Shown here: positions 9,646 to 17,212 of the stretch, piece after piece | Layout: each line of letters starts with the position of its first letter | Numbering within the stretch: position 1 is the stretch's first letter | Source of the DNA: Campylobacter avium LMG 24591 | GTDB lineage: Bacteria > Campylobacterota > Campylobacteria > Campylobacterales > Campylobacteraceae | DNA: 64,000 nucleotides | Direction of reading: 5' to 3' | Assembly (NCBI RefSeq): GCF_002238335.1 | Contig: NZ_CP022347.1 | Location: 930,001-994,000, forward strand | Translations under genes and position numbers: made by a program | Notes under the pieces: model-generated | Told to the model about the DNA's origin: nothing | The model's database searches: none | What the model saw: the letters and a program-made list of their open reading frames with translations, nothing else

Positions 9646-10631
9646 AAGACTTTTCCTGCCTTTACTAGCTCATCATTTAAAAGCCCGGCTTTATCTATGT
9701 GCTGCTGTGTTTTTTTAAGCTCATCAGCATTCAAAGGAACCAAACCTATCTTTGATAACTCACCCTTATTTGATGATAAATCATCGCTCATATAAAGCTT
9801 GGCAAAATCAATAGCGGCAGTATTTTTAGCATTCACATATATATATAATGATCTCGCAAGAGAATATTTTCCTTCTGAAATATTTTTCTCATTAGCTTCT
9901 ATATTATCTATCTTTGCGGCTGAAATTTTGTCCTTATTTGAAGCTAAAAAGCCGTAGCCAAAAAGCCCTACAGCATCTTTATCAGCCACAAGCTTAGTTA
10001 CTATTAAATTATCATTTTCTCCACTTGGTATATAAACACCATCTTGTCTTATGGTTTTATATTTTCCAGATTCTTTTCCGTATTCTTTGAAATTCTTAGA
10101 CTGCTTTACAAGCAAAAGTTCCTCTATAGTATCTCTTGTCCCTGAGCTTGAAGGTGGTCCATAAATTGAAATTTTTCTTTTTGGTAAAGAAGGGTCGATT
10201 TCATTCCAGTTTTTATAAGGATTTGGGATTAATTTTCCATTTTGAGGAATATCCTTAGCAAGAGCTAAAAAAAGTTGTTTCATAGTAACATTTAGAGGTA
10301 TGTTGCTTTTATTTTGAGCTAAAACTATGCCATCGTAACCTATCATAACACCTAAGACATCTTTAACCCCATTTTTTTTACAAACATCAAATTCGCTTGG
10401 CTTAATAGCCCTTGAAGCATTTGCAACATCTATTTTATTTTCACAAAAAACTTTAAATCCGCCGCCGGTTCCTATACTTTCAACCACTGGCGTTCTAGTA
10501 TTTTTCACAGCTGCATATTCTTCTGCTACAAAACTAGTAAATGGATAAACCGTAGATGAACCAGCTATTTTAAGCTCATTTGCAAACATTAAAGAAAAAG
10601 CACTTAAAGATAAGAAAATTGCTTTTCTCAT
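9642..10631 (-). CDS. pstS: PstS, periplasmic phosphate-binding protein
   Basis: Captures phosphate in the periplasm and delivers it to PstCA. The 329-residue protein begins with a signal peptide (MRKAIFLSLSAFSLMFA, cleavage after about residue 17). Phosphate-binding loops of the PstS family are visible as IAGSSTVYPF at the mature N-terminus, ESIGTGGGFKVFC, and GPPSSSGTRDT. It is the first gene of pstSCAB. A direct repeat resembling a Pho box sits about 45-60 bp upstream, so phosphate-limitation control is likely. Confidence 0.96.
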   Translation of the reverse strand: MRKAIFLSLSAFSLMFANELKIAGSSTVYPFTSFVAEEYAAVKNTRTPVVESIGTGGGFKVFCENKIDVANASRAIKPSEFDVCKKNGVKDVLGVMIGYDGIVLAQNKSNIPLNVTMKQLFLALAKDIPQNGKLIPNPYKNWNEIDPSLPKRKISIYGPPSSSGTRDTIEELLLVKQSKNFKEYGKESGKYKTIRQDGVYIPSGENDNLIVTKLVADKDAVGLFGYGFLASNKDKISAAKIDNIEANEKNISEGKYSLARSLYIYVNAKNTAAIDFAKLYMSDDLSSNKGELSKIGLVPLNADELKKTQQHIDKAGLLNDELVKAGKVF

Positions 10632-10674
10632 ATAAACTCCTTGAAAAATTTTCTTCTAAGTTTAAAAGAAAATG

Positions 10675-10690
10675 GAAACTTTTTGGAAAC
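10675..10690 (-). promoter_or_regulatory. Pho-box-like direct repeat upstream of pstS
   Basis: On the minus strand GTTTC occurs twice with an 11-bp period (10690-10686 and 10679-10675), separated by CAAAAA. Two GTTTC half-sites around an A-run are what I remember of the PhosR-binding box of C. jejuni, and 11 bp is the helical spacing of E. coli Pho boxes. It lies 44-59 bp before the pstS ATG and probably replaces the -35 element. Confidence 0.6.
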
Positions 10691-10811
10691 AAAGTATAGC
10701 ATAATTTTAAATATCTGTTTGGATAAAATGTATTTTTAAGTAAATTTTAATCTTTTTGTTAAAAAATACATCAGTAAATTTAAATTTTAAAATCCCATTT
10801 TAAATAAACTA

Positions 10812-10839
10812 AGCTAAAAACTTTATACAGCTTTTAGCT
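10812..10839. terminator. Hairpin at the end of the restriction-modification locus
   Basis: AGCTAAAA and TTTTAGCT pair over a 12-nt loop. The stem overlaps the stop codon of the 10834-11139 reading frame. There is no long U-run, so termination strength is uncertain. Confidence 0.4.
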
Positions 10840-11139
10840 AATAAAACTTATATTTGAAATTTCATTTTCTAGCTCTAGGCTTTTTGTAAGACTTTGGATT
10901 ATCTTTTGAAAGTGTTCATAGTCAATCTCCTCTCCCTTATGGCTCTTTAGGTATTTATCTAAGACTTGATAGCCCCCTATCTTATACGCCCATACCTCTT
11001 TGCTTACCTTATCAAAATATAAAGATTCATTGACAAAAAGCCTTTGCTCACTCTCTTTGTAACTTGGCTTTTCAATGATTAAAACCTTATTTGCCATATC
11101 TAAAAACAGCGGCTCACCGATGGATTCTAAAGCATTCAT
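10834..11139 (-). CDS. Detached C-terminal domain of the type ISP/IIG-like restriction-modification protein
   Basis: This 101-residue frame is not an independent family. Its sequence ALESIGEPLF then EVWAYKIGGYQVLDKYLKSHKG, followed by a helical end (FQKIIQSLTKSLELE), matches what I know of the extreme C-terminus of type ISP and related single-chain enzymes (IGGYQ-x-x-x-K-W/Y-L-K-x-R/H-x-G). In an intact relative it would follow directly after the ELMSVHLM region, which lies 371 bp upstream in the neighbouring gene. Its ATG overlaps the upstream TGA (ATGA), so it may be made as a separate, coupled chain, or be a remnant. Base composition is richer in GC than the chromosome average. Confidence 0.7.
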   Translation of the reverse strand: MNALESIGEPLFLDMANKVLIIEKPSYKESEQRLFVNESLYFDKVSKEVWAYKIGGYQVLDKYLKSHKGEEIDYEHFQKIIQSLTKSLELENEISNISFIS

Positions 11140-14100
11140 AAGCTTTCCTTATTATAAAGATAGAGCGGGAAGACATAGCTTCCGCTTCCCACTAGGTGTA
11201 AATCAATGATATTTTGCGTGATGAACATATTATCGATTTTATGTAGTTTGCAGCCTCTATCACATACAAGGGCGATATTTACTCTTTGCATAGAATCTTC
11301 CTTGCCCGCTTGGTGTTGTAGAGGTAGAGGGGGAATATGTAGTTCCCTTCTTTGGTTTTGTTGGAGATATAGCACATCTCCATTATCGTGTGAGCTATGA
11401 ATGTGTGTTTGTATTCCTGACTTACTAGTTGTCTTGGCAAGATTAGCCCAATATTGCGATTCATTCTCATTAATTTCTGTTCTCTCTCTCTCTCTCTCGT
11501 TGTCTGCCATCAAATGCACACTCATAAGCTCTAAGCCTAGCTTACTTAGGGCTATAAACTTCTCTTTGGATTCTACAAAGGGGATTTTAGGAAAATCGAT
11601 TTTAAGAAAGTCTATGTATTTTTCGCGGTAGTCTTTATGAAATAACACCGCATAGATATAGCTCAAAATCGCCTCGGGTGTGAGGGTGTGAGAATCTAAA
11701 AACAAATGCGGATTTGCCTTTATGTCCTTGAGATTCCAAGTGTATTTAGAATCTACAAAGGACCTAAACTCTGGCGTGAAATTCTCTATGCGCTCTTTGC
11801 CTTGGAAAATATCCTCATCATCAAAAAGACTTTCTTTCTCACTCTTTTTGAGATTTTTTTGTGTAGATTCTGTATTTTGGAGATAAAGGGGTGAGATATA
11901 GTCGCCACCTTGCATTCCAGCACAAGACCAAGTTCTAAAATCTATAATATTTTTCGTTGCAAAACCTTGCCCACTTTGCGTGTTTGGAAAACCACGCTTA
12001 TAAACTAACCCTATATCTTTAGATTCTTCGGCTTCGCCTTGCAATGACATAGAATCTTGTAAGAAATGCTCCATAACCTCCTTTCTAGCTCTTGCAATTT
12101 TTGCTACATCGTAGTAAATTTTCCTAATATCAAATGGACGATAGGCAATATCTTGTGCTAACTCTTCATCAAATTCATTGCAATAATTAATTATCTGTTC
12201 TTTTAGTGTTTGCATATCATTGGCAATAAATACAGAATCTTTTCCTGTTACAACCCCCACACTTGAGATTCTAAACATATCCTTAACGCTTATGCCCTTG
12301 TCGTATTCCTCTCTTAAGCTCTCATTTTGTGGGATAAAAAGAAAAAAGGGTGGTTTTGGGTTTAGGCGATTCCAAGGGATAGAATCTAAGCTATTTTCAT
12401 ACAAAAAGTTGTATTTGTCTTTGCGTTTGCCATAGAGGTCATAGTGATAGATTTGGCAGGATGGCTCTTTTGATTCTGTGTGATTACCCAAAGGTGAATT
12501 TCTATTTTTCATAAAGATATTAATGCTCACGCCCTGCATTATGTCAAACACATTCTCATCTTTGCTGCCATCAGGTGATAGCTCTTTTTTGCGTGTATTG
12601 CCATGCAAATCTAGGATATAGAGTGTATCAAAGCTTTGCATGAGATGATAACGCATACCGCGAAAAGTGGGGTTGTCTAAAAAGCTATTATTAGAGATAA
12701 AGGCAAAGATTCCGCCCTCTTGAGATTCAATTTTACTTTCAGCAAAGCGGATAAATTTCACATAATCATCTAAAAGCCATTTGGGATTTTTCTCTTTTTC
12801 TATTTTATTATTTTTTAGAATAGCTGTTGGATTGTTTGGTGTCTCCATTGGGTTTTTATAGGCAACTTGCACTTCTTTTTCATATAAGCCTTTATTACTG
12901 CTTGCACCACTATAAGGAGGGTTGCCTGTGATAATTAAAATTTCTTTTTCTTTCACATTTTGAGCCTCTAAAAATTCATTTGAAAGCTCTTTTAATATTG
13001 ACATTTGAGAAAAAATATTTTGATGTTTATTTTTATCGTCATCAAAATGTAGGGTATTTGTAAGTTTTATATTTAAAATTTCATATTCTTTTTTATCTGT
13101 ATTTTCTAGAGCAAAGTTAAATTCATCTTTAAACACCTGAGATATTTTTAAATGTGCTATAACATAGGGAGCTATCAAAAGTTCAAAACCTTTAAAATTT
13201 TTTACAATCTTTTTAAAATATCTCTTAAAATCATCAAATTTAGGACTTTTTGAGCTAGGTATCTCATCTTTTACACCGTCATAAACCTTACGAAAAGCTT
13301 CAAGCAAAAAAGTTCCCGTGCCTGTGGCAAAGTCTAAAAGTGTAATTTTTTCACTATCAAGAGCTGTTACTAAACCTTTTTCTTGATTTAAATGTTTTTT
13401 TAAAGACAAATCTATACTATCTACTATAAATTTGACAACGGGAGTCGGGGTGTAATAAACCCCTCTAAGCTTTCTTAAGTCCTTATCATATTTGCTTAAA
13501 AAACTTTCATAAAAATGTATATAAGGGTCTTTATGTATATATTCACCATATAAATCTTTTTGAGAAATTTTGTTTAGCTCCCTTACCAAAGAGCCTATAT
13601 CTATATGATTTATAATATTAATAATATCTTTTATAATGTATTTTATGTCCATATCAAGTTCGTCTAATTTTTCACTATCTAAGAAAGATAACATAGACTT
13701 TATGAGGGGAAAATTTTTAGGTATAAATCTTTTTGCATTATCAAGTTCTATTTTTTCATCTATATTTAGCCTAGCTAAAAACAAGCCGTAAGTTATCACC
13801 TGCGCAAAAGAATCAGCAAATTTATCATCATCTAAAATTCCTTTATACAAGATATCGTTAAATGTTTTATAGATTTGGATTATCTCATTATTATTGGTAT
13901 TTTGCGAAAGCTTTTCTTTAAGCATTTTTGTCCTAATAGCTAAAGCATTTGCAAAATCAGAGGCAGAATTTATAGAACTTGGCTCTTTATTAAAAAAGAT
14001 TTCAAAAAGATCTTCAAATTCCCTAGCCTTTTGTTTTAAGTCATATTCTTTAAAAAAGGAGCTTGAATCTTCTTTTTGCTTTAAAGATTTTGCTATATTT

Positions 14101-14519
14101 TTTAAATTTGTAAGCTCACAAAGATTTATAGATAGTAAAACTCGTAAATTATTTTTCTCGTCAAGGCTTAAAAGATGAAAATTTAAATAATCGCTTAGCA
14201 AGATGTTTTTACAAAGTTCGAAGTATTTAAAAATTTGCTCTTTTGCCTTTGCATCTTTAAAAAATTTTTCTATATCCTTTATGTCTTTTGAAACGGCTTT
14301 TAACTCTATAAGCCCTGATATAAGAGTATCTTTATATATGGTGTAATCAGGAATTAATATACTTTTGTGCCTTTTTTGCTCACTTAAAGAAAGTTTTTTA
14401 CTAAATTTTAAAGAACTTTCCTTGATAAAAGAGTGAAAGGAATTGTTGTAAGAGTATTCGTTATCATCAAAGCTTAAGTTTTGTATGTTTTTTATGTAGT
14501 TTTTTAAAATTTCTAACAC
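11136..14519 (-). CDS. Single-chain restriction-modification enzyme (N-6 adenine methylase, type IIG/ISP-like), mosaic and probably phase variable
   Basis: Predicted nuclease, methylase and specificity protein, 1127 residues from GTG at 14519 (AAGGAA before it). A PD-(D/E)xK nuclease site is visible as PD at 57-58 and ELK at 72-74. Methylase motif I is LLDFATGTGTFLLEA near 393-407 and motif IV is GNPPYSG near 531. No helicase motifs are present, so it is closer to type IIG than to true type ISP. The specificity region begins after about residue 800 (ARARKEVMEHF) and its core module ends at SPLYLQN near 880. After ELMSVHLM (ending near residue 1004) comes a tract of nine GA units and two further degenerate copies of the core module. 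The conserved C-terminus is a separate frame. The 3' half is compositionally foreign. It is probably an active or recently active enzyme; recognition site unknown. Confidence 0.85.
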   Translation of the reverse strand: MLEILKNYIKNIQNLSFDDNEYSYNNSFHSFIKESSLKFSKKLSLSEQKRHKSILIPDYTIYKDTLISGLIELKAVSKDIKDIEKFFKDAKAKEQIFKYFELCKNILLSDYLNFHLLSLDEKNNLRVLLSINLCELTNLKNIAKSLKQKEDSSSFFKEYDLKQKAREFEDLFEIFFNKEPSSINSASDFANALAIRTKMLKEKLSQNTNNNEIIQIYKTFNDILYKGILDDDKFADSFAQVITYGLFLARLNIDEKIELDNAKRFIPKNFPLIKSMLSFLDSEKLDELDMDIKYIIKDIINIINHIDIGSLVRELNKISQKDLYGEYIHKDPYIHFYESFLSKYDKDLRKLRGVYYTPTPVVKFIVDSIDLSLKKHLNQEKGLVTALDSEKITLLDFATGTGTFLLEAFRKVYDGVKDEIPSSKSPKFDDFKRYFKKIVKNFKGFELLIAPYVIAHLKISQVFKDEFNFALENTDKKEYEILNIKLTNTLHFDDDKNKHQNIFSQMSILKELSNEFLEAQNVKEKEILIITGNPPYSGASSNKGLYEKEVQVAYKNPMETPNNPTAILKNNKIEKEKNPKWLLDDYVKFIRFAESKIESQEGGIFAFISNNSFLDNPTFRGMRYHLMQSFDTLYILDLHGNTRKKELSPDGSKDENVFDIMQGVSINIFMKNRNSPLGNHTESKEPSCQIYHYDLYGKRKDKYNFLYENSLDSIPWNRLNPKPPFFLFIPQNESLREEYDKGISVKDMFRISSVGVVTGKDSVFIANDMQTLKEQIINYCNEFDEELAQDIAYRPFDIRKIYYDVAKIARARKEVMEHFLQDSMSLQGEAEESKDIGLVYKRGFPNTQSGQGFATKNIIDFRTWSCAGMQGGDYISPLYLQNTESTQKNLKKSEKESLFDDEDIFQGKERIENFTPEFRSFVDSKYTWNLKDIKANPHLFLDSHTLTPEAILSYIYAVLFHKDYREKYIDFLKIDFPKIPFVESKEKFIALSKLGLELMSVHLMADNERERERTEINENESQYWANLAKTTSKSGIQTHIHSSHDNGDVLYLQQNQRRELHIPPLPLQHQAGKEDSMQRVNIALVCDRGCKLHKIDNMFITQNIIDLHLVGSGSYVFPLYLYNKESL
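11139..11296 (-). other. Extra specificity-module copy C (in the main frame)
   Basis: The last about 53 codons of the 1127-residue frame read NIALVCDRG, ten residues, FITQNIID and, at the end, YVFPLYLYN. This repeats the pattern of the resident module (DIGLVYKRG, ten residues, FATKNIID, YISPLYLQN near residues 830-880). The spacing between the R and the F residue is ten in all copies. It lies out of its natural position, after the conserved downstream domain. Confidence 0.7.
11279..11470 (-). other. Extra specificity-module copy B (out of frame)
   Basis: A 63-codon frame, +1 relative to the main gene, encodes RNIGLILPRQ, ten residues, FIAHTIME and NYIFPLYLYN, again the pattern of the type ISP/IIG specificity module. 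It can only be translated as part of the enzyme if the upstream GA tract changes length (10 or 7 units). It has no obvious ribosome site of its own, so I do not call it an independent gene. Confidence 0.65.
11481..11498 (-). repeat. (GA)9 simple sequence repeat inside the restriction-modification gene
   Basis: Nine TC units on the plus strand, GA on the coding strand, encode alternating Glu-Arg at residues about 1008-1013. With nine units the main frame continues to 11136. With ten or seven units the frame enters copy B. With eight units a TAA follows after three more codons. Dinucleotide tracts of this kind are typical slipped-strand phase-variation sites in Campylobacter and Helicobacter. 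Confidence 0.75.
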
Positions 14520-14548
14520 TAAAAATTTCCTTATTAATGAAATACAAA

Positions 14549-14554
14549 ATTATA
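14549..14554 (-). promoter_or_regulatory. Probable -10 box of the restriction-modification gene
   Basis: Minus-strand TATAAT preceded by TTTTTTG, about 30 bp before the GTG start at 14519. The remaining sequence up to 14713 is AT-rich without other recognisable structure. Confidence 0.5.
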
Positions 14555-14713
14555 CAAAAAATTTAATACAAAAATCTTTTTACTAAAATCTTATGGAAAA
14601 TTATAAAATATATACAGTTTAAATTTGTAAATTTCTAAGTATTTAGGAAAAATAAACTTTTAATAAATGTAGAGTTTATTTATTAAAAAAAAGCTTAACA
14701 TATCTTATTTAAA

Positions 14714-15298
14714 CTAAAAATGTAAAAAATACCTAATGCCTGTGTTGTCGGCTTGATGAATTTTTATGTGATTAAATTTGTATGTAGAAGCATTTATAGG
14801 TAAGCCAAATCGTCTGTAAAGCTCAAAACTATGTCCTCCTATGAAAGAAATTCTAAAGCCAAAACTTAAGGCAGAATCAAAGGCATTTATGTAGCCCTGC
14901 TCCCTTATATCATAATTTATATAGCCAAGACTTATGCCTGTGTAAAGCCCCACTTCGTGTTCATAGCATTTGCAAAAATTATACAAGGCGTCAAGATGAG
15001 TTAAAAAATTTGCACTTTTTACAAAAAAGCCTTTTTTACTAAGTATATCCTCGCCGATTAAAGAGCCGTAGTTAAAATTTCCATAAATTCTAAAACCAAA
15101 GCTTTCATTAAAAAAGTGCTTATATCCAAGCAAGATGCCCATTCTATGTCCTTTTACATCTCGGTTTTTATAGGACAGGGTAGAAGTACTAAGCTCTTCA
15201 TTTATCCTAAAATCTAGAGCATCCACGCCGAAAAAATAAGAGCTCTCCTCAGCCAAGCAAAGAGAGCAGATAAAAATAAGTAGAAATTTTTTAAGCAT
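14714..15298 (-). CDS. Outer-membrane beta-barrel protein (paralogue 2)
   Basis: A 194-residue exported protein with a signal peptide (about 1-16, ending CLAEE). The rest alternates like a small beta-barrel with aromatic girdles (GYKHFFNESFGFRIYGNFNYG, shared almost exactly with the upstream neighbour) and finishes with an aromatic residue (RYFLHF), the outer-membrane insertion signal. It shares YNFC-x-C, TG-S-LGYI-Y and ELYRRFG motifs with the protein encoded 4 bp upstream, so the two arose by duplication. It is probably a Campylobacter/Helicobacter-type outer-membrane protein of unknown ligand. Confidence 0.75.
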   Translation of the reverse strand: MLKKFLLIFICSLCLAEESSYFFGVDALDFRINEELSTSTLSYKNRDVKGHRMGILLGYKHFFNESFGFRIYGNFNYGSLIGEDILSKKGFFVKSANFLTHLDALYNFCKCYEHEVGLYTGISLGYINYDIREQGYINAFDSALSFGFRISFIGGHSFELYRRFGLPINASTYKFNHIKIHQADNTGIRYFLHF

Positions 15299-15302
15299 TA
15301 TC

Positions 15303-15950
15303 TTAGAAATTTACTACATATCTAATGCCTGTTATATCAGGTCTTGACATCTTCATAGTTCTAGTTCTTACCTGGTCTCCATCAGCATATTTTATACCAC
15401 CAGCTGTAAGGCTTTTACCAAAGCGTCTGTAAAGCTCTAAGCTATGTCTTTCAGAAAATACAGCTCTAAAGCCTATGTTAAAAGCCATATCCACGCCCTC
15501 AACAACGCCTATATTTGAGATGTGATAATCTATGTAGCCCAAGCTAAGACCTGTATAAGCACCAAAAATTCTGTTATCGCAGTCGCAAAAATTATACATC
15601 GCATCAACATTTCCCATTATGCTCAAAGCACCAGCTGCCATTCTTTTATCGCCATTTTCTAAGCCCATTCTATCATATCCTAGCAAGGCGCCATAATCAA
15701 ATTGCCCGTAAGCTCTTATACCAAAATTTTGGGTAAAAAAGTGTTTATAACCAGCTAAAAAACCTATTTTTAAGCCTTTTAAGCCTAAATTTTTCCAAGT
15801 TTTGCCATCATTTGGACCACCTATCTGGGTAACTTCTTGAGAGCCGTAGTTTCTAGCTATATCAATACCCATAAAGCCTCCGCTATTTTCAGCCTTTAAA
15901 AAGCTAGAGACAACTAAAAGAGATACGAAAAAAAGAAAAATTCTTTTCAT
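15303..15950 (-). CDS. Outer-membrane beta-barrel protein (paralogue 1)
   Basis: A 215-residue exported barrel protein with a signal peptide (MKRIFLFFVSLLVVSSFLKA, about 1-20) and a C-terminal IRYVVNF ending in Phe. GYKHFFTQNFGIRAYGQFDYG and LELYRRFGK match its downstream paralogue. The cysteine motif YNFCDCD is also shared. A good AAAGGTGG ribosome site precedes the ATG. The promoter is a TATAAT (15995-15990) with an A11 tract 14 bp upstream, which could make expression variable. It is the first gene of a two-gene unit. Confidence 0.75.
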   Translation of the reverse strand: MKRIFLFFVSLLVVSSFLKAENSGGFMGIDIARNYGSQEVTQIGGPNDGKTWKNLGLKGLKIGFLAGYKHFFTQNFGIRAYGQFDYGALLGYDRMGLENGDKRMAAGALSIMGNVDAMYNFCDCDNRIFGAYTGLSLGYIDYHISNIGVVEGVDMAFNIGFRAVFSERHSLELYRRFGKSLTAGGIKYADGDQVRTRTMKMSRPDITGIRYVVNF

Positions 15951-15989
15951 AAAACCACCTTTGTTTAAATTTTTGATTTAGAAAAGGTG

Positions 15990-16020
15990 ATTATATCTTA
16001 AAAAATTCGTTTTTTTTTTT
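15990..16020 (-). promoter_or_regulatory. A-tract promoter of the tandem outer-membrane protein genes
   Basis: On the minus strand an A11 run (16020-16010) is followed after 14 bp by TATAAT (15995-15990), about 40 bp before the ATG. The run lies where a -35 element would be and could vary in length. Confidence 0.5.
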
Positions 16021-16120
16021 GCATTTTTTCTTGCAAATATTTATCTGTGTTGATTTTGTGTTAAAAAAGTATTAAGTAAATGTTTAAGATTGTCACAAAA
16101 TATAAGGAAAAATTAAGATA

Positions 16121-16156
16121 TAAATTTAGCTAGAGAAAGACAACTAGCTAAATTTA
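16121..16156. terminator. Terminator hairpin of mqnC
   Basis: A perfect 13-bp inverted repeat, TAAATTTAGCTAG and its complement, with a 10-nt loop. It includes the mqnC stop codon and is followed on the minus strand by a T-rich stretch. Confidence 0.65.
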
Positions 16157-17203
16157 GTAATACCTTTCTAAAATTTCATAGGCTGTATTTCTTTTAGCCG
16201 GTTTTTCTCCTAGCCCTTTTATAAGATTTATCATCTCATCTTGGTTCATCTTATTGCTTACTCCGGCTGCGGATACGACATTTTCCTCCATCATCGTTGA
16301 GCCTAAGTCATTTGCTCCAAATTTAAGGGCAAGCTGTCCTATTAAAGAGCCTTGAGTTACCCAAGAACTTTGTATGTTTTTGAAATTATCCAAATAAAGT
16401 CTTGAAAGCGCTAACAATCTTAAGTATTTATTTGAGCTTTGCTTTAAAATTTCTGGGTGTTTTTGCATAAGCTTTGTATTTGCTCCTTGAAAAGACCACA
16501 AAATAAAGGCTCTAAAACCTCCTGTTTCATCTTGAAGCTTTCTTAAATGCTCAAAATGATCTATTAGCTCTTCATCAGTTTCAATAGTACCAAACATCAT
16601 AGTAGCAGTGCTTTTCATACCTATACTATGTGCGTTTTTATGCACCTCAAGCCAAGTGTCTGTATCGCATTTATGCGGTGCTATCTCGTCTCTAACCCTA
16701 TCGCTTAAAACTTCAGCTCCTGCTCCTGGGATTGAAAAAAGTCCCTTTTTTTGCAATCTTTGCAAGACTTCTTTTATAGAAATTTTTGAAATTTTAGCTA
16801 TGTAAGCTATCTCAACTGCTGAAAAACCATGCACGGTTATACTAGGATAAGTTTTAGAAATAAACTCCACCAAGTCCTCATACCACTCTATCTTAAGCTT
16901 TGGATGCACTCCGCCTTGAAAAAGAATTTGAGTGCCACCTATGGCAAGTAATTCCTCTATCTTTTTACCTATCTCCTCAAAGCTTAGGATGTAAGCGTCA
17001 TCATCCTTTGCGTGTCTATAAAAGGCACAAAAATCACAATCTATACAACAAACATTAGTGTAGTTTATGTTTCTATCCACAACAAAGGTTGTGATTTTTT
17101 CTGGGTGTAATTCTTGCTTTTTTTTATAGGCTAATTCTCCAAGCTCGTATAAATCAGCATTTTGCAGCAAGTGCAAAGCCTCTTTTTTATCTAATCTTGA
17201 CAT
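16154..17203 (-). CDS. mqnC: MqnC, dehypoxanthine futalosine cyclase (radical SAM)
   Basis: Radical SAM enzyme of the futalosine menaquinone pathway; cyclises dehypoxanthinyl futalosine. The 349 residues carry the Fe-S/SAM motif in NYTNVCCIDCDFCAFYRH (C-x3-C-x2-C within residues about 52-62), ILFQGGVHP, SIPGAGAEVLSDRVRD and TATMMFGTIET, all typical of MqnC rather than MqnE. Menaquinone is the respiratory quinone of Campylobacter, so this should be essential. The ATG lies 9 bp after cprS, so it may share the htrA/cprRS transcript; a strong hairpin ends it. Confidence 0.93.
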   Translation of the reverse strand: MSRLDKKEALHLLQNADLYELGELAYKKKQELHPEKITTFVVDRNINYTNVCCIDCDFCAFYRHAKDDDAYILSFEEIGKKIEELLAIGGTQILFQGGVHPKLKIEWYEDLVEFISKTYPSITVHGFSAVEIAYIAKISKISIKEVLQRLQKKGLFSIPGAGAEVLSDRVRDEIAPHKCDTDTWLEVHKNAHSIGMKSTATMMFGTIETDEELIDHFEHLRKLQDETGGFRAFILWSFQGANTKLMQKHPEILKQSSNKYLRLLALSRLYLDNFKNIQSSWVTQGSLIGQLALKFGANDLGSTMMEENVVSAAGVSNKMNQDEMINLIKGLGEKPAKRNTAYEILERYY

Positions 17204-17212
17204 TTATACCTT

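Noticed and set aside
11206-11894. Plus-strand frames opposite the 3' part of the restriction-modification gene
   Set aside because: They run through the GA/TC tract and have no family resemblance; the minus-strand frames show clear module homology instead.
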